Source of the DNA: Dactylis glomerata
Taxonomy: Eukaryota; Streptophyta; Magnoliopsida; Poales; Poaceae
Length of the DNA: 64,000 nucleotides
Reading direction: 5' to 3'
Assembly (NCBI GenBank): GCA_007115705.1
Contig: QXEO01000211.1
Span: 1,177,599-1,241,598, forward strand
Under the pieces are notes generated by a model that saw only the letters and a list, made by a program, of their open reading frames with translations, did not search any database and was not told where the DNA came from. The translations under genes were made by a program, and so were the position numbers. Shown here in pieces: positions 23,526 through 34,593 of this stretch (positions are counted from its first letter, which is position 1; every line of letters starts with the position of its first letter).

Positions 23526-24804
23526 CCGCATCCTTTTGGCATTGGCACGGCAGGAGGGAGTGGATTGGATACTCGAGATCAATGCCTTCCTCATCAGCAG
23601 CAGGCTCCCAGAAGACAAATCAGAGGCCAAGAGGATAGTGCGCCAAGCTTTGGGATACTGCGTCAAGGACGGTGACTTATAGCGGCGTCGCCCAAACGGC
23701 GTCGCTCTGAAGTGCATATCTACTCACCAAGGCCAAGAGCTTCTCCGGGATATCCACACTGGCGAGTGCGGGCATCACGCTTCTGCTTCAACTCTCACTG
23801 TAAAGGCGTACCGAAGTGGCTTTTACTGGCCGTCAGCTCGCGAGGACGCAGTTGAGATGGTCAAGAGGTGTGAGGCATGCCAATTCCATGCCAAGCAGAT
23901 TCATCAGCCGGCGCAGGAGCTGCAAACCATACCACTCACTTGGCCTTTTGCTGTCTGGGGGCTAGACATCCTCGGTCCATTCCCTAGAGCGCAAGGGGGC
24001 TATCACTACCTCTACGTCGCCATCGACAAGTTCACCAAGTGGGTGGAGGTGGAACCAGTGTGCACCATTCTGGCCAGGTCTGCAGTCAAGTTCATCCGGG
24101 GGCTGGTCTATCGTTTTGGTGTGCCCAATCAAATAATCACCAATAACAGCAGCCAGTTCACCAGCGGGCTGTTTCGGGACTACTGTGCATCGGTCGACAT
24201 CAAGATCTACTTCGCCTCAGTCGCCTACCCTCGAAACAACGGTCAAGTCGAGCGTGCCAACGCCGAAGTCCTCAAAGGACTAAAAACAAGGAGCTTCAAT
24301 GCCAAACTTGAAGCCTGCGGCAAAAAATGGTTAGACAACCTCCAATCCATCCTATGGTCCATTCAGACTACGGCCACCAAGCCCACTGGAGAGACTCCTT
24401 TCTTCTTGGTCTATGGGGCGGAGGCTGTTCTTCCAACCGACGTCAAGTTCAGGTCACCAAGAGTGCTCGCCTTCAATGAGGTGCGTCAAGAGGACCTCAT
24501 CAAGGATCGCCTCCTCCAGCTCGAAGAAGCCAAGTGCCAGGCGGTGCTTCACGCCGCGAGGTACCAGCAAGGACTACGCCGCTACCATAGCCGCCATGTT
24601 CGAGCAAGGACCCTAGAGGTCGGTGATCTGGTGCTGAGGAGAATACTCTCTCGCGAGGGCCTGCACAAGCTGTCTCCAATGTAGGAAGGCCCCTTCAAGG
24701 TGGCGCACATCACCAGGCCGGGCTCGGCGCGGCTGGAGACCACGGAGGGCGAACCGGTGGGGAACCCGTGTAACATAGCCCATCTGCGAAAGTTCTACCC
24801 ATAG
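23526..24804 (+). pseudogene. Integrase region of element B
   Basis: Continues one frame over. A linker holds a stop near 23680. Then comes the HHCC zinc domain (HTGECGHHAS ... CEACQFH) and the catalytic core with WGLDILGPFPRAQGGYHYLY (first Asp) and NGQVERANAEVLKGLK (final Glu). The second catalytic Asp is changed: IITNNSSQF in place of the usual IITDNGSQF. The C-terminal part shows LEVGDLVLRR, a stop at about 24682, and ends HLRKFYP at 24804. No chromodomain seen, consistent with Tat. The missing Asp and stops predict no integration activity. Confidence 0.88.
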
Positions 24805-25935
24805 GTTCCTCACGAGGAGATAAGACCGTTGTCATGGCACTTTGTATCAGCTAAAACTGCTCTTCAACACTGATATTAAGTTAAAGCACTTTAAAGCACC
24901 TCTACTTTGGCATGATATTAAAATGGCATGAAGTCCATTTATTTTCTATTGTACTCCATGCGGAAGGGGGCTAGGCACAGTGTCTATGCTGGGGCCTTTG
25001 CCCGGAAAATAGCAAGCCCGAAAAACTTGAAGGGACTGAGCTCTGATCAGGGGCGATGGCCCGTTATTGATCACCTCCTCGTGCCCATGGTGCTTGCTTC
25101 CTCGCGAAGTACACCGGAAAATAAGAAATCTTCGAGGAAAGTCCAAGGTGTGCTCAAGGCACCCGCTAAGGAGCAGCGCCTCATGAGCAACCCCCACGAG
25201 GGTGCAAGGACGCGTCGATGCATAAAGCATCTGTGGGAAGATTTCCCTCTATCGAGGAAGGCCAAATGCAGCAGGACTATTGAAGACCAAGGCTGCTCTG
25301 ATCATCTTGCAAAGGAGACGCAGATCCAGAGGTCCGCACCAGGCCCTTCACCTTGTGAGCAACCCTTAATGAGGTGTCGACGGCCTCTGGGCTCTCTTAA
25401 GCATCGACGTTTTCACGTCCGTGAGAGTCCAGGTTCCCTCAACGACGAGGAAGGCCCCGTGAATCACCACGCATGGCAATTTGCTCTTAGCTGCTGGCGC
25501 AGATAGTGCTGCACTCCCTCACGACGAGGAAGGTCCTTGTGCCGGCCACAGGGGCATTTTATCGCCTTATTTTTTTGTTTGTTTTATCGACTTGTTTTTC
25601 ATTTTTGGGGATTTGGGGTTTTTTGTTTTCTGACTGTTTCTTCAACTACTTGTCTCAGGAATCGTCCAATGTCGTTGTTGGCGCCAACCCCATCATGAGC
25701 TCTGAGGCGCAGGGAGGCCTCCCGTCGGCGCTAACAACTCGCTAGGGCTCTCGAGCGTGCGAACGACCAGGACTACGGCGAACAACAAAAGGCGAAGAAG
25801 ATTTCATTAATAAACCCCAGGAGGGGAGGAAACAGAGGCACGGCGGGGCATACCCCGCCGGCACAAGCTACATAACAAAAGAGGGGAGGAGACTAGCTCC
25901 CCTCCCCTGAAGGCTACCGCAGCAAGGCCGCCCCC
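24805..25935 (+). other. Non-coding segment of element B after pol
   Basis: No supported sense gene. GC-rich, with several CTCACGAGGAAGG-like repeats (for example 25440-25460 and 25515-25535) and a T-rich patch at 25565-25640. It separates pol from the convergent antisense gene. Confidence 0.55.
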
Positions 25936-26714
25936 TTACACCGTTGCGGGCTGGGGGTAGGTGCGGTGGACGCCGGCAGCGGCAAAGATCCGCACCGAGG
26001 CCTCCAGCATCCCCAGCTTGAAGCGGAAGACGAGGTGGTCGCCGATGCAGAGGCGGTGGCTGAGGGCGAAGGCCCTGCAGTGCCTGGAGAGGACGGCATT
26101 GCCGTCCGCTCCAAGAAGGATGTCCACAGGCCAGAGGAGATCTGGCCTGCTCTGCTCCACCAGCAAGACCTCTTCGGAGGAAGCGCCGGGGGCGTAGATC
26201 ACCCTCCGGACTGCGTTGGGCAGCCGGAGGGAGTCGAAGCTCAGGACATCGAAGGCGACAAGGAGCTCCAGGAACTGGGACCCCAGGGCAACCAGGGGAC
26301 CCAGCATTTCCGCCGCCAGGCGGCGGGGAGTGGCGACCACCCCAGTCGCCGGCGGGGCCACCTCTTGTGGCCTGGGCCATCTGCGAGCGGGGGGAGGGGG
26401 CCCAGGGTGGCCTCCACCTCCCTGAGTGCCCGATCAATGCTCCCCGGGGTGTAGGGAGCCGACGGCGCCGCCATGGGCGATGGCACATTCAGGGCGACCC
26501 CAGGCGCTGGACCCCAAAGGGTCGAGGCGCTGGAGGTCCCCGGGGCGGCGCGATTCGCCTCGCCCCGCATCGGCGCCCCAAGGCGCAGGGGACCGCCGAC
26601 ATCGGGCGTCCACCGGGCGGGGATCTTCGCTTTGTTTCTGCTGCCCGGGGGGCGCCGACGGCGCTTCGCCCCCGAGCTCATTCCAGCGGTGGCGGGGGAA
26701 GCGGAAGGGTCCAT
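25936..26714 (-). pseudogene. Antisense AT-hook + B3-like gene of element B
   Basis: Opposite in strand to all other B genes, between pol and the 3' LTR. From ATG 26714 the product begins MDPSASPATAGMSSG and has a basic AT-hook-like patch KRRRRPPGSRNK (residues ~17-28), a low-complexity Ala/Pro linker, then a C-terminal block whose end reads SRHCRAFALSHRLCIGDHLV followed by an FRF and a hydrophobic strand. That pattern (Trp/Arg-x-x-Phe ... Leu-x-x-Gly-Asp-x-Leu-Val-Phe) is the recognition end of plant B3 DNA-binding domains (family knowledge). A frameshift near 26365 separates the halves; the C-terminal half is otherwise open to the TGA at 25936. Antisense extra ORFs are known in Tat elements such as Grande and RIRE2. 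A DNA-binding or regulatory role is inference. Confidence 0.65.
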
Positions 26715-26786
26715 CGGCTTGGGGGCGTTGAGGAAGAAGTGGCACTGGAGGAAGAGGGTGAGGTGCCAGAGGTCTCGAGGAGACTG

Positions 26787-26793
26787 TATTTAA
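26787..26793 (-). promoter_or_regulatory. TATA-like box for the B antisense gene
   Basis: TTAAATA on the minus strand, 73 bases before the antisense ATG, in a C-rich setting. Element H has TTTAAAT at the same spacing from its antisense ATG, so I take it as a candidate core promoter. Confidence 0.5.
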
Positions 26794-27075
26794 GGGGCGA
26801 GGCCGGCGTCCTTGCATCAAATCTCAGTGCGGGAACCAAAGCATTGGCGCAGCGATCTGCAGCGAAGAAACGCGCCATCATGATGGTTGACGCCTCGGGG
26901 ACTGCAGCGTCGCCCGCCGTTTCGTCTCACCAGCTGCGGTCGCACCACACATCCACAGCCTCTGCGTCTTCGCATGGTCCTCTGACCGCACAGTTGACGC
27001 GTGCCGTTGGAGGGCCTAGTAGCTTCTGGGGGCCCCTGGCCCTTCGCTCCCTCAGGAGGGCGCGTTCGCGGGCCA

Positions 27076-27091
27076 GGCTCCCGGGGGCTAC
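27076..27091 (+). promoter_or_regulatory. Polypurine tract of element B
   Basis: CCCGGGGGCTAC immediately before the 3' LTR; element H has TTTCGGGGGCTAG at the same place. Confidence 0.75.
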
Positions 27092-27999
27092 TGTCGGTGT
27101 TCTGGATACCGGCGTATCCCGGTCCACCTGCTCCTGGGCCCCTTCATCGGCCCAACTTTGGCCCAGGGGAGGAACGATGATCGAAGCTCAGCAAAGAAGA
27201 CCCTCATGAGGAGGCGCCTCATGAGAAGAACCACGGCTAAACGGCTAAGGACCAGAAGACCTCCTCACGAGCTGTTTCTCGTGAGGGGAAGGACCACATC
27301 CACATCAGCTAGGTATGTTTCCGTGCTGAGCAAGAAGATAAGGGCAGAAGACTCCGTACCGTCCACGCTACCCCCGACAGGGAGGAGACCAACTTTTGCC
27401 GTGCCTGCATAAAGCTGCACAGTGGTTGTTGGCCATCCCCTAAAAATAGGGTGGACGGTGTAGGGCACCAGAGAAGGACGTCAGCTTCCTCCACCCACTC
27501 CTGTGGACCAGCGCCATGACTCTATGAAGACTACATCCATGGAAGACCCACGTCTACAGCGGTCCTCCCTCCTTGGCCGTGTGTGGCAACCCCTTCCCCA
27601 AGATGATAAGGGGAAGGAGGACCAGGGCGCTATAAAAGGAGGGGAGGCCACCCCTTAGAGGGGATCCGATCTTCTTCTCTGGGCTCCTAGCTAGGCTAAG
27701 TTGGTTCTTCTACCTCTAGCCAGCTAGAGCTCTGTAACCAAGACCTTGTACTCCTCGTGAGGTATCGCGTCGTAATACAAGAAGGCAGGAAGTAGGGGCT
27801 TTACCTCACCACGAGGGCCCTAAACCTGGGTAAAGCTCGGCGTCTCCCTTTCTGCAGTGCATTGTGCATTTGATGTCTCGAGGCTTCCATCACCGTGTTT
27901 CGTTGCGATCCAAGATCTCCCACGTTTAGCCCCCTCCGTTTGAATCTTTGGGTCCGTCGCGTGGTACCCTGTGTTCTTGTGACACGAAATCCATCGACA
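27092..27999 (+). mobile_element. 3' LTR of element B
   Basis: TGTCGGTGTTC ... ATCGACA, 908 bp, with an intact TATAAAA at 27631-27637. It is followed by target duplicate GCCAT, and then the ORF of A resumes in frame. Confidence 0.92.
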
Positions 28000-28004
28000 G
28001 CCAT

Positions 28005-28290
28005 TGAAGCTAGGAAAGTTTTAAAGCACTTTAATATGCTTGGTTCACTTGTTAATGTTGTTGGTACAACCAAAGAAGATTTCAAAGTACCAATACCTTG
28101 CAAACTTGTAGGAATGCATGAAGCTTTGGAAAAGAATTTTAATTAGATTTGTCCTGAAAATCTTTTTGATGAAAGTAGTGTACCAAAGCGTGATCACAAG
28201 GGATCCTCAAAAACTCATTTGGACACAATTCTATTTATTGTTGAAAAGACTTCTGCAATGGATCTTAATGCCTCTTTCGATATTACTTGA
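28005..28290 (+). pseudogene. Conserved non-autonomous-element ORF of A, 3' part
   Basis: In frame with 10607-10914 once B and one target copy are discounted. It contains IEARKVLKHFN, KVPIPCKLVGMHEALEKNF, then an in-frame TAG at about 28144 where C has a Trp codon, and GSSKTHLDT before the terminal TGA at 28288. Interrupted by both B and the stop, so A could not express this product now. Confidence 0.75.
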
Positions 28291-31205
28291 TTCGCACTTT
28301 CTGCGCCTAGCTCAAAGGTGTTAAAGAAAAGCGCTCTTGGGAGATAACCCATTGTTTTACTTTCAGTACTTTTTCTTTTATTTGAGTCTTGGAAGTTATT
28401 ACTACTGTAATAACCTCTCCTTATCCTTTTTATTTTGTTTTTTTTGCCAAGAGAAGCCTCTAATTTGAGTGAGGTAAGATTTGGGGATGTTGCTGTCCTG
28501 AAACAGATTTTGGTGCTGCACCATAAAAATTCGTGAAAATTCTCAGAATATATTTTTGACCTGAGATTTCTTGTGCATATGCCCCAGGTTATATCTAAAC
28601 TTTCATTAGTTATACACTTTTTTATTTGAGCAACCAAAAACCTTCAAAAAAATCGACCTTTGTCAGCTGTTCTGTTTTGACAGATTTCTGCCACTATTTG
28701 TGTTTGCCTCTTTATCGCTTTCTTTTTGAGTTCTTTTGATCACGGAACTTTTGGGGAAGTTGCTACAGTAGTATATGCTTTATATGTGGTGGTTTTGAGT
28801 TGAAATCTGAAGCAAAAAGGGTTGATTCATTGTTATGCTTACACTAATGTTGCTAATAGAATTGTGTTTAGTTTTGTATGAAGGAAGTTTTCAAGTGTAG
28901 GGATTGGAGAATGATGAGATGAGTTGAAGAATGGATAAAAGCTCAAGCTTGGGGATGCCCATGCACCCCAAGAAATATCCAAGAGGTACAAGCATCAAAG
29001 CTTGGGGATGCCCCCGAGGCACCCCTTCTTCATCGGCAAAAATCAGGTCATCTTTCAACACACTATATTTTTATTGCTTCATGCACTATGCATTTTTCTT
29101 GGAGCGTCTTGTCTTTAGTTTTCAGTTTTGTATAGTTCTGTTTGCTGCAATAAATGGTTGGACCCCAACAAATTTCTTTTGGAGAAGTTGCCTTGCTTTC
29201 CATTTGCCAAGAACACTCCGTTTTTCACTCCTATCGTTCAACGCGTGTTCTCTTTTTCTGCTACTGCGTTTAGCTTTTGTTATTCGCCTTGATTTGTGTT
29301 CAGATCTTGTTATATCTTTATATTGAGGTGTATTTTCACCTCTGGTCCATGTTAGTTTTCATCAAAAGAGTTGTTTCAAAAAGGTTCGAATGGTGTTGGA
29401 AAGAGAAAAACTTTCATGCAAAAAAGTGGTACAAAATGGAGCTTGTTTAGACTGCGGCTTAGACTTTTGCATGTCGTGCTTGATGTCGTTTTGATAGTAT
29501 GCTTAGTGGTTTTGCTGTTGCATGACTTGTCTCAAATGACTGAGATTGCTTAATGAGCCTTTGAAAAAATCATGCTTTGTTTTTATTATTTGGAAGCATT
29601 AATTTGGTTTTCTCCTTGATGCTTTATTTGGGTTTACTTGGCGCATGCTCACACATGTTTGACTCATAGAAAGTCGCCATAAGCCTCTATGATCATGTAG
29701 TTTTGGACTTTTGATGCCATCTTATGCTTCTTTTAATGTTGCTTTGTCGCTTTGCATGATTATGGCCGTTATTGCTCTCTTAGTTGGTCGCTCCCAGTAT
29801 TTTGCTAGCCCTCATTTTGTACTAAGTATGAGCTCTACTCGTGTATCCAACTCCTAAAAACCAAGTTTGCCAATGTGTCCACCATACATACCTATTAGCA
29901 ATTTGCTATTCCAAAGTACATTTGACTTGCTTTTATCTATCCTTCAAATTAAACTCTTTTTGGTGTTATGCGAAAATTGGTCAGTAAAGCTCTCACGAAC
30001 CTGATGACACACTTTACTTTTCTCATTCTTAAAAATTTGACATTGTGGCTCTCTTATGTTGAGTTTTTATGCTTGCAAGTTGTAAGTTAGAAATTAGCTT
30101 AGCCATGCCATCATGGGGCAAGCTTTCAACATTGCACTTCTTATTTGAGTTGATATCGTGATTTTTTGTTTATGGATACTCGCGATGTAAAATAATTTGG
30201 GAATCTTCCAGGATCATGGAGTTTGTATATGTGTTATAGAAACGCCTGGGCCGCTAATCTGAGCCATGCGTAATTCATGGTAGAAATTTATAGCATGCCC
30301 AAAGTGAACATTCGACAACGCATCTCAAAATAAAAAGCTATACCAATGGTAAATAAAAGAGATATCGAGGTGTTCATTATCTATTTGTCCTGTCATTTTG
30401 ATGTGGGCTTGTTCCATGTCATTGGGCACGGAGGTACCCGTTGGCGGTTCTCGATGATACGTGTATACTTACAATGACAAGAGCTTGCTTGGGACTCTAA
30501 GTCGAGTAGCATGAGGTTTGGATATTCGTACTTCACGGGACATGAGGTTTTCAACTTATGATTTGTCAAACATATACTTCATAATTGTACTCGCATTAAC
30601 TTTAACCATTCAAGATGCCTATGATGGGGGCAATGAGAGCTCAAAGCTAGTAAGTACCATAATTTTTAAAGGTTTATAAAACCTGCAATCACTGCTTCCA
30701 TCTGCGAAGGGCCTTTCTTTTACTTTTATGTTGAGTCACCACTTTCTACCTTTATGCACCGTCTAAGAGAGCATAGTTATCATTCTGAGTATAATGTGCA
30801 TTGTCCCAAAGTTTTTATTGGTTGATTCATGATTTTGGTTTCACTTGTTCTTAAATTATTTGTATCTAGTCGCCCTCTTAAACTTGAAGGTGTCCTATGC
30901 ATTTATGTTTTGCTCTCCATGAAGGACATGCTGAAAACCATTTGCTATGTTTTTCCATATGATTTGAATACATGTTTGACTTTCATTGTTTCATTTTCAT
31001 GATCCTTTGTTTGTGTTCTTTTTCATGTTATAACATGGTTGCTAAGTTTCTTCTATCGAGATTATATCTTTCATGCCCATGTTTTAAGTTCTTTTGATCC
31101 CAGCACTAAATGCTTTACATAGATGATCAAGATTGTGTAGGTGCATGTCACCTCAAAAATTATTTATTTTGTTATCACTTACCTACTCGAGGACGAGCAG
31201 GAGTT
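28291..31205 (+). other. Long non-coding 3' region of element A
   Basis: About 2.9 kb with no supported gene, collinear with the reversed C region 15909-18827 over most of its length. Contains two internal polypurine-tract copies (28945-28960 and 28998-29013). Conservation between copies may be recent ancestry or functional RNA sequence; the window cannot decide. Confidence 0.7.
28945..29013 (+). repeat. Internal duplicate polypurine-tract motifs of element A
   Basis: AAGCTTGGGGATGCCC at 28945-28960 and again at 28998-29013, matching AAGCTTGGGGATGC of the true tract at 31206-31219. The pair is also present in C, G (36453-36469, 36508-36523) and E (55264-55280, 55319-55334). Confidence 0.85.
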
Positions 31206-31219
31206 AAGCTTGGGGATGC
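31206..31219 (+). promoter_or_regulatory. Polypurine tract of element A
   Basis: AAGCTTGGGGATGC directly before TGATATGTCTC, the 3' LTR start. Confidence 0.8.
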
Positions 31220-32871
31220 TGATATGTCTCAAAAGTATCTATAATTTTTGATGCTCCATGCTTGTTTTTAAACCATTTGCTTAGTGTTTTGTTACACTTC
31301 GTGGCGTTTTTATGCATTTTCCGGAACTAACCTATTAACAAGATGCCACAGTGCCAGTTCCCTATTTTCTTCTATTTTTGTGTTTCAGAAAAGTTACACA
31401 GGAAATATTTTCGGAATTGGACGAAACAAAAGTCGAACATCCAGAAATTTGCCGAAGCTTCCAGAAATCCGAAGAGGAGACGGAGAGGGGCCACGGGCCG
31501 GCCACACAATAGGGCGGCGTGGCCCAGCTCCTAGCTGCGGCCCCTACGTGTGTGACCGCCCTGGTCCACTTCTGACGCTGCCCCTTCGCCTATAAAGACC
31601 CCCCGACGGGAAAAAATTAAACACCTGATCAACTTTCTAGAAACACATCGCGATCCGCCGCTGTCGTCGACCCGAGATCGGGAGGGTCCAAAAGCTCTTC
31701 CCGGCACCCTGCCGGAGAGGGGAATCACCACCGGAGGTCTTCTTCATCGCCATGCTTGCCTCCGGCGCGATGAGTGAGTAGTCTACCTTGGACTATGGGT
31801 CCATAGTAGTAGCTAGATGGTTGTCTTCTCCACCATGTGCTTCATGTTTAGATCTCGTGAGCTGCCATACATGATCGAGATCACCGTTATGTAATTCTAC
31901 ATGTTGTGTTTGTTGGGATCTGATGAATATTGGTGTTATGATTGAGTTGATGTGCTGAATATTATCTTATGTTATCTCTATGTTGTTTGTGATCTTGCAT
32001 GATCTCCGTTGTTAGTAACTATCTTGGCCAAGTAGATACTAGTGACTCTAAGAGGGGGTATTTATGCTCAATAGTTGGGTTCATGCCTCTATTTAATCTG
32101 GGGGAGTGACAGAAACCTCTAAGGATGTAGATGTGCTATTGTCACTAGGGAGAAAACAACATTCTTATGTCCAAGGACATATGCTTTGTTTACATTACAC
32201 ACTTTGCTTAATGTAGTTATCTATTATTCGCAACTTAATACTCACGGGGTCCTCGGATGATTCCCCGTGGGTGGATTATTAGTCATAGATGCAGTTGGAT
32301 AGCGGTATATGTATCTTGTTGTAATGCCCAGCGCAAATCTCATAGTGATCCTCTTGACATATGCATGTTATCTTTATTCTATCAATTGCCCAACTATAAT
32401 TTGTCCTCTTGACAGCATGTTGTTATTTATCTTATGGAGAGACACCACTAGTGAACTGTGGACCCTGGTCCAATTTCCTTTACATTGCTATTACCTGTTT
32501 ACTTTACTCGCACTGTTTACTTTCTCGCATACTACTATTGCTTTCCACTCGATACGCTCATTCATTTGTTTACAGCAAACCGATGAGATTGACAACCTCA
32601 TCGTAAGTTGGGAGCAAAGTTCTTGGTTTTGTTGTGTGCAGGTTCCGCATTGCTGCTGGCACAAAGCAAAGCATTGGACAAGGCACGCTATAAATTGTCC
32701 GGAGCTGTCGCTAAGCTAGCAAGCATAACCTTCTTGAGTTTAGCTTTTTCCTACTGGATTGATATACCTTGGTTTCATAACTGAGGGAAAACTTGCTGCT
32801 GTACTCATCACACCTTCTCTTGGTGTTCCCAACTGGCCGGTCATTTACATCATCAACACCGAGCCACCACA
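31220..32871 (+). mobile_element. 3' LTR of element A
   Basis: 1652 bp, TGATATGTCTC to ..GAGCCACCACA, with TATAAAG at 31591-31597. The next base resumes the F reverse transcriptase (MCIDFTTLNKHYPKD), which fixes the boundary to within a few bases. Confidence 0.8.
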
Positions 32872-32949
32872 CATGTGCATAGACTTCACCACGCTCAACA
32901 AACACTACCCAAAGGACTACTTTCTGCTTCCCTAAATGGACCAGATGAT
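32872..32949 (+). pseudogene. Reverse transcriptase fragment of element F, upstream of G
   Basis: Encodes MCIDFTTLNKHYPKDYFLLP, a stop, then MDQMID: the palm-domain entry of a gypsy reverse transcriptase. It is cut at 32949 by element G and continues at 39564. Upstream F (gag, protease) was displaced by A and is not in the window. Confidence 0.85.
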
Positions 32950-34578
32950 TGATAGTGCATGATAGGCACCCAGTTGGGAACCCCAAGAGGAAGGTATGAT
33001 GAGCACATCAGAAAGTCTTCCCTCAGTACGAAATCAAGGTTTAATCGAACCAGTAGGAGAAAGAACCAACTTCTGAAGGATGATGCTAGCTGGCTTGGCG
33101 ACAGCTCCAGACAATTTATATATGGCACCTTATCTTGGGCGTAGCTTTGCACCAGCAACAACGTGGAACCTGCACACAACACAACCAAAGTACTTTACCA
33201 CAACTTGGAGTGAGGTTGTCAATTTCACCGGTTTGCTGTAAACAAAGGATTAAGCATATCGTGTGGTAAAAGATAGTTGTTTGAGAGAAAGTAAATAATG
33301 CTTGTAAAAGTAAACGGTAATATGAATGTAAAAGAATGGACCCGGGTCCACAGTTCACTAGAGGTGTCTCTCCATAAAGATAAATAACATGCTGGGTAAA
33401 CAAATTATAGTTGGGAAATTTACAGAATAAAGAAAGCAAGCAATGCATGTATATGTCATGAGGATCACTATGAGATTCACTTGGACATTACAACATAATA
33501 TATAGACTGTAATCCAACTGCATCTATGACTAATAATCCACCCGCCGGATATCATCCGAACAACCGTTGGGTATTAAGTTGCAAGCAACAGATTATCGCC
33601 TTAAGCAAAGTGGGTAAAGTAAATAATACAAATTTCCTTGGACACAAGATTGTTGTTTTCTCCCTAGTAGCAACAGCACATCTACAACTTTAGAGGTTGT
33701 TGTCACTCCACCAAGTTACCAGAAGCATGAACCCACTATCGAGCATAACTACTCCCTCTTGGAGTCACTAGCATCTACTCGGCTAAGATATCTACTAGCA
33801 ACGGAGAGCATGCAAGATCATAAACAACATAGAGATGATAAATCACAAATCAACTTCACAAAGTACTCAATATTCATCGGATCCCAACAAACACAACATG
33901 TAGAATTACATAACGATGATCTTGATCATGATAGGTAGCTCACAAGATCTAAACATGAAGCACATGGAGGAGAAGACATCCATCTAGCTAATGCTATGGA
34001 CCTATAGTCCAAGGTAGACTACTCACACATCGCTCCGGAGGCAGGCATGGTGATGAAGAAGGCCTCTGGTGGTGATTCCCCTCTCCGACAGGGTGCTGGG
34101 AAGAGCTTTTGGACCCTCCCGATCTCGCGTCGATGACGGTGGCGGCTTGCAGTATGTTTTTTGGAAAATTGATTAGGTGCTTAGGGTTTTCTCGTCGAGG
34201 AGAATATATAGGCAGACGGGCGATGTCAGGGGGTGGACCAGGGGCCCACACCATGCCCCGGCACAGCCAGGGGGTGGCCTGCGCCACGGGGGGGTGTGGC
34301 CGCCCTCTGGCCCCCTCCATCTCTGCTTTGGACTCCGTCTCATGTCGGGAAAAATAGGAACTTCGGCTTTTGTTTTGTCCAATTCCGAGAATATTTCCTA
34401 TGTAACTTTTCTGAAACACAAAATCAGCAAAAAAATAGGGAACTGGCATTGTGGCATCTCGTTAATAGGTTAGTTCCTGAAAATGCATAAAAATGCCACG
34501 AAGTGTAACAAAAAAAAGCAAATGGTGCATAAACAAGCATGGAGCATAAAAAAATGTAGATACGTTTGAGACGTATCA
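32950..34578 (-). mobile_element. 3' LTR of element G
   Basis: Plus-strand TGATAGTGCATG ... GACGTATCA. The polypurine tract (34580-34593, minus strand) lies just inside it. Confidence 0.88.
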
Positions 34579-34593
34579 AGCATCCCCAAGCTT

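Larger units (their letters stand above)
10915..27999 (+). mobile_element. Tat-lineage Ty3/gypsy element B, complete (hosts C)
   Basis: LTRs of 908 bp each (10915-11822 and 27092-27999) and a perfect 5-bp target duplication GCCAT (10910-10914 and 28000-28004) inside the ORF of A. Between them: primer site, gag-protease, reverse transcriptase, two RNase H domains, integrase, a long non-coding segment with an antisense gene, and polypurine tract. Removing C (14267-21239) leaves about 10.1 kb. In-frame stops and one frameshift show it is now inactive. Eye comparison of the first ~270 LTR bases gives about 19 differences. Confidence 0.92.
9752..32871 (+). mobile_element. Athila-type LTR element A (5' truncated; hosts B and C)
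   Basis: Plus-strand element: truncated 5' LTR (9752-10430), primer site, one ORF split by element B, a 2.9 kb non-coding 3' region, polypurine tract and full 3' LTR (31220-32871). It has no reverse transcriptase or integrase and must be mobilised in trans. The LTR ends read TGATATGTCTC and ..CACCACA. It is inserted in the reverse transcriptase gene of F; the following bases (32872 on) resume F coding. Its left LTR is cut exactly where the X LTR ends. Confidence 0.8.

Noticed and set aside
24928..25506. 192-codon plus-strand ORF after B pol
   Set aside because: Low-complexity Arg/Ser/Lys composition with no motif; the segment looks like the non-coding post-pol region of Tat elements.
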